Shown here one piece after another: positions 1-5,125 of a DNA stretch of 5,274 nucleotides. Origin of the DNA: Clostridia bacterium. GTDB taxonomy: Bacteria; Bacillota; Clostridia; CAKSNL01; HGM11501. Position 1 is the stretch's first letter; each line of letters begins with the position of its first letter. Location of the stretch: NCBI GenBank assembly GCA_030535815.1, contig JAUNRD010000155.1:1-5274 (forward strand), written 5' to 3'. The position numbers were made by a program, and so were the translations under genes. Below the pieces are notes generated by a model, which did not search any database, was not told where the DNA came from, and saw only the letters and a list, made by a program, of their open reading frames with translations.

Positions 1-789
1 TGGGGACTTCCTCAGATGGTTCAGAAGTTTTATGCGATAAAGAGCGAAAACAATATTTCCAAGGGTACGATAATTTCAACAATATTTGCAATTATCGTTG
101 CAGGCGGATGCTACTTTTTGGGCGGATTCGGAAGAATTTCCGGTATCGAAGCGGAAGCGGGAACTCCCATTGGCGGATTTGATGCCGTTGTTCCCAAAAT
201 GCTTGAAAATCTTCCCGACATTTTAATCGGTGTTGTAATAGTTTTAGTTCTTTCGGCATCCATGTCAACCCTTTCAAGCCTTGTACTTACATCAAGCTCA
301 ACTCTTACCCTTGATATGATTAAGGGACACATCGTTAAAAAGATGTCCGACAAAAAACAGGTATTTATTATGAGAGTGCTTATTGTTATTTTCGTAGCAA
401 TTTCGGCATTTATAGCCATAAACAAAGATAAACTGAGTGCTATAGCAGATATGATGGGTATTTCCTGGGGTGCACTGGCAGGTGCGTTCCTTGCTCCCTT
501 CTTATACGGCTTATACGGTAAGTGGGTTACAAAAGCTTCGGTTTGGGCAAGCTTTGCATTCGGCTCTCTTTTGATGATAGCAAATATGCTCTTCAGAGGA
601 AGCTTCCCTGCACTTTTACAGTCTCCCATTAACTGCGGTGCGGTTGCCATGATCGGCGGACTTATCATAGTTCCCGTAGTCAGCATTATAACTCCCAAAA
701 TGAAAAAGGAAAAGGTTGACCTTATGTTTACCTGTTATGATAGAAAGGTACTCGTTAAGGCAACAGATGCCCTTGGCGAAGAAGAATAA
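1..789 (+). CDS. Sodium:solute symporter (SSS family), C-terminal part, 5' end outside window
   Basis: This is an inner-membrane cation-coupled symporter of the SSS family (relatives: PutP, PanF, ActP). The frame is open from base 1, and the WGLPQ residues before the first ATG (base 16) belong to a family-conserved stretch leading into QKFYAIK, so that ATG is not the start and the gene begins upstream. The visible 262 residues hold about six hydrophobic segments, roughly residues 24-43, 74-100, 121-140, 154-173, 179-198 and 213-232, fitting the second half of a 12-13 helix transporter. The serine/threonine-rich helix around residues 85-101 (SASMSTLSSLVLTSSS) corresponds to the helix that supplies Na+ ligands in PutP/vSGLT-type proteins. 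A short acidic cytoplasmic tail ends in GEEE. Substrate specificity cannot be read from this half. The acyl-CoA ligase gene 99 bases downstream, with no visible promoter between, hints at a carboxylate substrate (inference only). Confidence 0.9.
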   Translation, partial: WGLPQMVQKFYAIKSENNISKGTIISTIFAIIVAGGCYFLGGFGRISGIEAEAGTPIGGFDAVVPKMLENLPDILIGVVIVLVLSASMSTLSSLVLTSSSTLTLDMIKGHIVKKMSDKKQVFIMRVLIVIFVAISAFIAINKDKLSAIADMMGISWGALAGAFLAPFLYGLYGKWVTKASVWASFAFGSLLMIANMLFRGSFPALLQSPINCGAVAMIGGLIIVPVVSIITPKMKKEKVDLMFTCYDRKVLVKATDALGEEE

Positions 790-796
790 AAATAAA

Positions 797-817
797 GCAT
801 ACGGCATGGCCGTATGC
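797..817 (+). repeat. Inverted repeat / hairpin 1 between symporter and ligase genes
   Basis: Arms GCATACGGC (797-805) and GCCGTATGC (809-817) pair perfectly over 9 bp around a 3-base ATG loop, 8 bases after the symporter stop codon. There is no T-tract after it on the + strand. On the - strand it is followed by a T-rich run (complement of 785-796), so it looks more like a terminator for leftward transcription. Its last four bases are shared with hairpin 2, so the two full hairpins cannot form together. Confidence 0.75.
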
Positions 818-854
818 ATACCAATCGGGAAAGACCTTCCCGATTGGTATGCAT
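814..854 (+). repeat. Inverted repeat / hairpin 2, 18-bp perfect stem
   Basis: The arms at 814-831 and 837-854 are perfectly complementary over 18 bp, with a 5-base loop AGACC (832-836). It is a very stable RNA structure lying 34 bases before the ligase start codon. Only three Ts follow the stem (854-856), so it is a poor intrinsic terminator. It may be an intercistronic mRNA processing or stability element, an attenuator with hairpin 1, or a dispersed palindromic repeat. The sequence alone does not decide. Confidence 0.75.
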
Positions 855-888
855 TTAGCAAATTAACCTTTGAAAGGAAGGTAAAAAT

Positions 889-2523
889 ATGCCTATTACA
901 GATTTTCTTGAAAAAAATGCGAGGCTTCATCCAAATGAAATTGCTCTGGTTGAAGTAAATCCCGCAAATCAGCCGGATAAAAACTTATCCTGGCACGAAT
1001 ACAGCCTTATAGAGGCTACGGCGGGGGAGAAATACCGCCGTGAAATTACCTGGAAGGAGTTTGACGTTGCGGCAAACCGCTTTGCAAACCTTCTTCTTAC
1101 AAGGGGCGTTAAAAAGGGAGACAAGGTTGCAATTTTAATGATGAACTGCATCGACTGGCTCCCCATCTATTTCGGAATACTGAAATCCGGTGCCATTGCG
1201 GTGCCTATGAACTTCCGCTTTTCCGCAGAGGAAATTGAATATTGCTCAGACCTGGCGGATGTTTCTGTTCTGGTTTTCGGACCCGAATTTACGGAAAGAC
1301 TTAATTCGATTCTTCCCAAGCTTGAAATTAAGCACTATTTCTTTGTGGGTAATGATAAGCCCGCTTTTGCAGACAGCTATGAGGAAATGATTGGCTACTG
1401 CTCATCCGGCGCTCCCGCCGTTGAAATTGACGATGAGGATGACGGCGCAATTTACTTCTCCTCCGGCACAACAGGCTTCCCCAAAGCAATTTTACACAGG
1501 CACAAGGCTCTTGTTACATCCTGTCAGGTGGAACAGAAGCATCACTCCCAGGGAAGAGAGGACGTGTTCTTATGCATTCCTCCTCTTTACCACACAGGTG
1601 CAAAAATGCATTGGTTCGGTTCATTATTATCGGGAAGCAAGGCTGTTATCTTAAAGGGTATCAAGCCCGAGTGGATTCTTCAGACGGTGTCCGACGAAAA
1701 GGCAACAATCGTATGGCTTCTTGTTCCCTGGGCGCAGGATATATTGGATGCAATCGAGCGCGGTGAGATTAATCTTTCCGATTATCACCTTTCCCAGTGG
1801 AGACTTATGCATATCGGTGCACAGCCCGTTCCTCCTTCACTTATAAAAAGATGGAAGGAAGTCTTCCCGAACCACGAGTACGATACAAACTATGGACTTT
1901 CCGAGTCCATCGGCCCCGGTGCCGTTCACCTTGGCGTTGAAAACATACATAAGGTTGGCGCAATCGGAGTTCCCGGTTATAAATGGGAAGTTAAAATCAT
2001 TACCGACGAGGGCAACGAGGCAAAGCAGGGTGAGGTTGGTGAGCTTTGCTTAAAGGGCGACGGAGTAATGAAGTGCTATTACAAAAATCCCGAGGCGACA
2101 AGAGAAGTCTTAACGCCCGACGGATGGCTCTATACCGGTGATATGGCAAAGCAGGATGAAGAAGGTTTTATCTATCTTGTTGACCGTAAGAAGGACGTTA
2201 TCATAACCGGTGGTGAAAATATTTATCCCGTACAGATTGAAGACTTCCTCCGTGCAAATGACAAGATAAGCGACGTTGGCGTAATCGGTCTTCCCGATGA
2301 GAGACTTGGTGAAATCACAGCGGCAATCATTCAGCTTAAGGAAGGGGCTACAGCAACCGTTGAAGAAATGGATGCTTACTGTGCAGCTCTTCCCAGATAT
2401 AAGCGACCCAAGAAAATCATCTTCGCCGAAATTCCCAGAAATGCAACGGGCAAGATCCAGAAAAATGCTCTTCGTGAGCGCTACGGGGCATCCCGTCTGG
2501 TTGAGGCAGAAACAACAAAATAA
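889..2523 (+). CDS. AMP-forming acyl-CoA ligase (class I adenylate-forming family)
   Basis: This 544-residue cytoplasmic enzyme probably activates a carboxylic acid with ATP to an acyl-AMP and then transfers it to CoA. Family motifs appear in order: the phosphate-binding loop YFSSGTTGFPKA (189-200), PPLYHTG (231-237), YGLSES (335-340), YTGD (415-418), the hinge region DRKKDVIITGGENIYP (432-447), and PRNATGKIQK (516-525), whose Lys522 is the expected catalytic lysine for adenylation. The length suits medium/long-chain or aryl acyl-CoA ligases and is clearly shorter than acetyl-CoA synthetase (about 650). Residues 24-52 are an N-terminal insertion compared with minimal family members. The start is supported by AGGAAGG at 875-881, seven bases before the ATG. 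No promoter is visible in the gap, so co-transcription with the symporter is likely. The exact substrate is unknown; an O-succinylbenzoate or other specialised ligase is possible but not supported by any visible context. Confidence 0.92.
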   Translation: MPITDFLEKNARLHPNEIALVEVNPANQPDKNLSWHEYSLIEATAGEKYRREITWKEFDVAANRFANLLLTRGVKKGDKVAILMMNCIDWLPIYFGILKSGAIAVPMNFRFSAEEIEYCSDLADVSVLVFGPEFTERLNSILPKLEIKHYFFVGNDKPAFADSYEEMIGYCSSGAPAVEIDDEDDGAIYFSSGTTGFPKAILHRHKALVTSCQVEQKHHSQGREDVFLCIPPLYHTGAKMHWFGSLLSGSKAVILKGIKPEWILQTVSDEKATIVWLLVPWAQDILDAIERGEINLSDYHLSQWRLMHIGAQPVPPSLIKRWKEVFPNHEYDTNYGLSESIGPGAVHLGVENIHKVGAIGVPGYKWEVKIITDEGNEAKQGEVGELCLKGDGVMKCYYKNPEATREVLTPDGWLYTGDMAKQDEEGFIYLVDRKKDVIITGGENIYPVQIEDFLRANDKISDVGVIGLPDERLGEITAAIIQLKEGATATVEEMDAYCAALPRYKRPKKIIFAEIPRNATGKIQKNALRERYGASRLVEAETTK

Positions 2524-2527
2524 ATAT

Positions 2528-2560
2528 AAAACAAAATCGCCCGTCGGGCGATTTTGTTTT
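2528..2560 (+). terminator. Rho-independent terminator after the acyl-CoA ligase gene
   Basis: An odd palindrome centred on T2544 has arms 2528-2543 and 2545-2560. The GC core CGCCCG/CGGGCG is flanked by AAAACAAAAT on one side and ATTTTGTTTT on the other. The T-rich right arm acts as the T-tract on the + strand, and the A-rich left arm gives one on the - strand, so it could work in both directions. It begins five bases after the stop codon and separates the ligase from the next promoter. Confidence 0.93.
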
Positions 2561-2579
2561 GCGGTTTTAGTGTTTCTTC

Positions 2580-2607
2580 TTGACAATTTTGCATATATTG
2601 GTATAAT
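2580..2607 (+). promoter_or_regulatory. Sigma-A type promoter with extended -10 for the cysteine-synthase-like gene
   Basis: A perfect -35 TTGACA (2580-2585) and a perfect -10 TATAAT (2602-2607) are separated by 16 bp, with the extended -10 dinucleotide TG at 2599-2600. Transcription would start near 2614, leaving about 26 bases of leader, which is too short for a T-box or SAM riboswitch. The sequence therefore suggests strong, largely constitutive expression unless a repressor binds here. Confidence 0.88.
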
Positions 2608-2639
2608 AGGGTTATATTTGTTTTAAAGGGGAATATCAG

Positions 2640-3572
2640 ATGGTTCATGACAACATACTTTCGGCATTGGGTAATACCCCGATGATACGCCTTAATAAAA
2701 TGGGCAAAGAGAAAAGCGCCGAAATTTTAGTTAAATTTGAAGGTCTTAATGTGGGCGGTTCCATAAAGACAAGAACTGCATACAATATGATCCGTGTGGC
2801 AAGAGAAAAGGGAATAATAAACGAAAACACCGTAATTGTTGAGCCGACCAGCGGGAATCAGGGAATAGGTCTTGCGCTCGTGGGTGCGGTTATGGGCTAT
2901 AAGACTAAAATCATTATGCCGGACTCCGTTTCTGAGGAGAGAAGAAAATTAGTTCGTCACTACGGTGCCGAGGTGATTTTGATTCACGACGACGGAAATA
3001 TCGGTGAATGCATTGATAACTGCCTAAAGACGGCACTTAAAATGGCAAAAGAGGATGAAAATGTTTATGTTCCTCAGCAGTTTGAAAATGAGGCTAATAC
3101 CCAGGCTCAGAGAAATTATACCGCAAGGGAAATTTTGGAAGAGGTAAACCGTCCCATCCACGGTTTTTGTTCCGGAATCGGAACAGGCGGAACAATAACA
3201 GGTATCGGCGAAGTGTTAAAGGAAGAAAATCCCGATATTGAAATATGGGCGGTTGAACCTGAGAACGCTGCAATCCTGGCCGGCGGAAATATCGGAACTC
3301 ACCTTCAGATGGGAATAGGCGACGGAATAATCCCTGCCATACTTAATAATGAAATTTATTCGGATATTTGCATAATTTCGGACGAAGAGGCGATAAAGAC
3401 CGCAAAAGACCTTGCAAGGCTTGAAGGAATTATGTGCGGAATATCCGGAGGTACCAATGTGGCTGCGGCAATAAAGCTTGCCCAAAAGCTTGGGGAAGGA
3501 AAGACTGTAGTAACGGTGCTTCCCGACACGGCGGAACGCTATTTTTCCACACCGCTTTTTGAAAACGAATAA
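2640..3572 (+). CDS. PLP-dependent cysteine synthase family protein (CysK/CysM-like, fold type II)
   Basis: This 310-residue cytoplasmic enzyme belongs to the O-acetylserine sulfhydrylase / cystathionine beta-synthase family, which performs PLP-dependent beta-replacement, classically O-acetylserine plus sulfide to cysteine. Visible features are LGNTPMIRLN (10-19), the PLP-binding Lys43 in GGSIKTR, the substrate loop TSGNQG (70-75), QFENEAN (147-153), the phosphate-binding loop GTGGT (181-185), GISGGTN (267-273) with the serine expected near the pyridine nitrogen, and LPDTAERYFST (294-304). Length is normal for the family. Compared with classical enzymes, D follows K in NPxGSxKDR but T does here, TSGNTG is TSGNQG, and QFxNPAN is QFENEAN, so the true substrate may differ. 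AAAGGGG at 2625-2631 sits eight bases before the ATG. The gene stands alone between a strong promoter and two terminators, and no cysE or other sulfur gene is beside it in the window. Confidence 0.88.
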   Translation: MVHDNILSALGNTPMIRLNKMGKEKSAEILVKFEGLNVGGSIKTRTAYNMIRVAREKGIINENTVIVEPTSGNQGIGLALVGAVMGYKTKIIMPDSVSEERRKLVRHYGAEVILIHDDGNIGECIDNCLKTALKMAKEDENVYVPQQFENEANTQAQRNYTAREILEEVNRPIHGFCSGIGTGGTITGIGEVLKEENPDIEIWAVEPENAAILAGGNIGTHLQMGIGDGIIPAILNNEIYSDICIISDEEAIKTAKDLARLEGIMCGISGGTNVAAAIKLAQKLGEGKTVVTVLPDTAERYFSTPLFENE

Positions 3573-3578
3573 GAATTT

Positions 3579-3611
3579 ATCCGCAAGAGAAATTTCTCTT
3601 GCGGATTTTTT
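3579..3611 (+). terminator. Rho-independent terminator after the cysteine-synthase-like gene
   Basis: A 28-base perfect palindrome (3579-3606, centre between 3592 and 3593) has arms ATCCGCAAGAGAAA and TTTCTCTTGCGGAT, and six Ts follow at 3606-3611. It begins six bases after the stop codon. In RNA the central AATT would form the loop. Confidence 0.94.
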
Positions 3612-3699
3612 ATTGGTGAAAATTGACAAAAAATGAACGATGGATTTGGTTAAATTGTTTTCAAATTGATATTGCTTTTTTTCCTTGGATTTGATAAAT

Positions 3700-3705
3700 T
3701 ATAAT
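3700..3705 (+). promoter_or_regulatory. Probable -10 element of the BMP lipoprotein promoter
   Basis: A perfect TATAAT lies in the 149-base stretch between the previous terminator and the lipoprotein start, giving a predicted transcript start near 3711-3712. The position 16-18 bp upstream is only a T-run (3676-3682), so the -35 is poor, and there is no TG extension. The closest good -35 hexamer, TTGACA at 3623-3628, is far too distant to pair with it. An activator may help, but none can be identified. Confidence 0.55.
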
Positions 3706-3710
3706 ATAGA

Positions 3711-3733
3711 ATCCGGAAAGTTTGTTTTCGGAT
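3711..3733 (+). promoter_or_regulatory. Leader hairpin close to the predicted 5' end of the lipoprotein mRNA
   Basis: ATCCGGAAA (3711-3719) pairs with TTTTCGGAT (3725-3733) over 9 bp including one G-U pair, with loop GTTTG. If transcription starts where the TATAAT at 3700-3705 predicts, this stem would lie at the very 5' end of the mRNA. Such 5'-terminal hairpins are known to protect some bacterial mRNAs from decay. No T-tract follows, so it is not a terminator. The GGAGG ribosome binding site at 3748-3752 lies outside the stem. Confidence 0.55.
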
Positions 3734-3760
3734 AAATAAAAAATAACGGAGGAAAAAACA

Positions 3761-4996
3761 ATGAAAAAGTTACTCGCACTCATGTTGGCAATTGCAACAC
3801 TTTTCTGCTTTGTTGCTTGCGGAACAGAAACTTCCAATGAGGAAGAACCCGTAACACCTGCAGATGACGTTGCAGAAAACACAGATGCTGAAGAAGGCAT
3901 CAAGGTTGGTTTCATCTTCTTACACGATGAAAACTCCACATACGATAAGAACTTCTTGGATGCAGCTATGGCAGCTAAGGAAGCTCTTGGTCTTACAGAC
4001 GAGCAGGTTATCGTAAAAGTAAACATTCCTGAAGGTAACGAATGCTACGAAGCAGCTGCAGAATTAGTTGATGCAGGCTGTGACGTAATCTTCGCTGACA
4101 GCTTCGGACATGAAGACTTTATGATCCAGGCAGCTAAGGAATTTACTGACGTTATATTCTGCCACGCTACAGGTACAAAGGCTCACACAGAGAACCTTCC
4201 CAACTTCTACAATGCATTCGCTTCCATCTATGAAGGACGTTACCTTGTAGGTGTTGCTGCAGGTCTCAAGCTTAACGAAATGATCGAAAGCGGCGAAATC
4301 ACAGCTGAACAGGCTAAGATTGGTTATGTTGGTGCTTTCCCCTATGCAGAGGTTAAGTCCGGCTACACATCTTTCTTCCTTGGTGCACGTTCTGTTTGCC
4401 CCTCAGCTACAATGGATGTTAAGTTCACAAACTCCTGGTTCGATATTGCTCTTGAAAAGGAAGCTGCTAACGCATTAATCACTGACGGTTGCGTACTCAT
4501 CAGCCAGCACGCTGACTCTGAGGGTGCTCCCAAGGCTTGTGAAGAGGCAGGCGTTCCTGATGTTGCTTACAACTTAGATACAAGAGAATGGGGTCCCAAC
4601 ACAGCACTCGTATCTTCTAAGATTAACTGGCAGCCCTATTTTGAACATATGATCACATCTGTTCAGAACGGTACTCCCATCACTCAGGACTTCTGCGGCG
4701 GCCTTTCCGAAGGCGTTGTTATGACTCTTGGTCTTAACGAAGATGTTGCTGCAGAAGGCACAGCAGAAAAGATGGAAGAAGTAAAGGCTGCTTTAATCGC
4801 AGGCGAAATCGAAGTATTCGACACAGCTAACTTCACAGTTGGCGGCGAAACAGTTACATCTTACATGGCTGACGTTGATTTTGACGTTGATTTCACAGGC
4901 GACACAGAAGTTATCATCGACGGCGTATTCGCAGAATCTGAATTCAGATCTGCTCCTTACTTCGATCTTGATATCGACGGAATCACAATTAAATAA
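3761..4996 (+). CDS. BMP-family (PnrA-like) ABC transporter substrate-binding lipoprotein
   Basis: This 411-residue lipoprotein is anchored outside the membrane and captures a ligand for an ABC importer. Characterised family members such as PnrA bind purine nucleosides, but the ligand here is inferred. Residues 1-19 are a signal peptide (KK, then a hydrophobic run) ending in FVAC, with Cys20 the expected lipidated residue. An acidic, flexible linker follows (about 22-46). The periplasmic-binding-type domain starts at IKVGFIFLHDEN (47-58) and includes the family-typical stretches IGYVGAFPYAEVKSGYTSFF (187-206), LGARSVCPSATMDVKFTNSW (207-226) and EFRSAPYFDLDIDGI (394-408). A strong GGAGG (3748-3752) lies eight bases before the ATG. 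Codon use differs from its neighbours (mostly AAC, TTC, ATC and ACA; ATA almost absent), as in highly expressed genes. The mature part has seven cysteines besides Cys20. The ABC ATPase gene follows 129 bases downstream. Confidence 0.93.
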   Translation: MKKLLALMLAIATLFCFVACGTETSNEEEPVTPADDVAENTDAEEGIKVGFIFLHDENSTYDKNFLDAAMAAKEALGLTDEQVIVKVNIPEGNECYEAAAELVDAGCDVIFADSFGHEDFMIQAAKEFTDVIFCHATGTKAHTENLPNFYNAFASIYEGRYLVGVAAGLKLNEMIESGEITAEQAKIGYVGAFPYAEVKSGYTSFFLGARSVCPSATMDVKFTNSWFDIALEKEAANALITDGCVLISQHADSEGAPKACEEAGVPDVAYNLDTREWGPNTALVSSKINWQPYFEHMITSVQNGTPITQDFCGGLSEGVVMTLGLNEDVAAEGTAEKMEEVKAALIAGEIEVFDTANFTVGGETVTSYMADVDFDVDFTGDTEVIIDGVFAESEFRSAPYFDLDIDGITIK

Positions 4997-5011
4997 GTTA
5001 AAGCTTATTTT

Positions 5012-5046
5012 AATAAGAGCAAGGTTTCCCTTGCTCTTATTTTTTT
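5012..5046 (+). terminator. Rho-independent terminator after the lipoprotein gene
   Basis: A 13-bp stem (5012-5024 with 5029-5041) has loop TTTC and a T-run through 5046. The GC-containing core is AGAGCAAGG/CCTTGCTCT. It lies 15 bases after the stop codon. An AT-only stem between AAATAAG (4991-4997) and CTTATTT (5004-5010) just upstream could compete weakly with its base. Confidence 0.94.
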
Positions 5047-5062
5047 GTCAATAATTGTTGAC
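5047..5062. promoter_or_regulatory. Near-perfect 16-bp dyad overlapping the -35 box (candidate operator)
   Basis: GTCAATAA (5047-5054) and TTGTTGAC (5055-5062) match as an inverted repeat at 7 of 8 positions, with outer half-sites GTCAA and TTGAC six bases apart. The right half contains most of the -35 hexamer, so a bound dimeric regulator would block RNA polymerase. The regulator is not known, and part of the symmetry is forced by the -35 consensus itself. Confidence 0.4.
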
Positions 5063-5086
5063 TGAAAAATGAAAATCTGTTATAAT
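5058..5086 (+). promoter_or_regulatory. Sigma-A type promoter for the ABC transporter operon
   Basis: The -35 TTGACT (5058-5063) and perfect -10 TATAAT (5081-5086) have the optimal 17-bp spacing and an extended -10 TG at 5078-5079. The predicted start is near 5092-5093, giving a leader of about 33 bases. Twelve bases separate it from the T-run of the previous terminator, so the transporter genes appear to be transcribed separately from the binding protein. The -35 box lies in the right half of a near-palindrome (5047-5062). Confidence 0.87.
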
Positions 5087-5112
5087 ATAAGTTGTATGAT
5101 TATATTACTTCG

Positions 5113-5118
5113 AAGGAG
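5113..5118 (+). promoter_or_regulatory. Ribosome binding site that sets the GTG start of the ABC ATPase gene
   Basis: AAGGAG ends seven bases before GTG 5126-5128 and five before ATG 5124-5126. That ATG is followed at once by TGA, so only the GTG opens the ATPase frame. The in-frame ATG at 5096 lies upstream of this site and has no Shine-Dalgarno sequence of its own. Confidence 0.8.
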
Positions 5119-5125
5119 TGATAAT

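Noticed and set aside
16..18. ATG at base 16 as the symporter start
   Set aside because: The frame is open to base 1, the residues before it (WGLPQ) fit the conserved family sequence, and only about half of the expected helices are present, so the gene is truncated by the window edge.
111..698. 195-codon open frame on the - strand inside the symporter gene
   Set aside because: It is the antisense shadow of a clear transporter gene and has no ribosome binding site or recognisable domain.
797..856. Intrinsic terminator of the symporter gene
   Set aside because: The stems are strong but there is no T-tract on the + strand, only three Ts before the sequence turns mixed.
2110..2586. 158-codon open frame on the - strand at the ligase 3' end and terminator
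   Set aside because: It runs through the terminator palindrome and the antisense of conserved ligase motifs; no family resemblance.
2608..2639. Riboswitch or T-box leader for the cysteine-synthase-like gene
   Set aside because: The predicted leader is only about 26 bases and has no room for such structures.
3623..3628. TTGACA as -35 of the lipoprotein promoter
   Set aside because: No -10-like hexamer occurs 15-19 bp downstream, and the TATAAT at 3700 is about 71 bp away.
3630..3641. PurR box-like sequence (AAAATGAACGAT) upstream of the nucleoside-type binding protein
   Set aside because: It matches the Bacillus PurBox pattern except at two positions, including the key CG of CGAA, and no convincing inverted partner was found. 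AT-rich chance match is likely.
3216..4026. Open frames on the - strand (3216-3629 and 3661-4026)
   Set aside because: They are antisense to well-supported genes and cross the terminator or promoter region. Their composition reflects the complementary coding sequence.
5096..5098. Upstream in-frame ATG as the ATPase start
   Set aside because: It lies within a few bases of the predicted transcript start, has no ribosome binding site before it, and would place AAGGAG inside the coding sequence.
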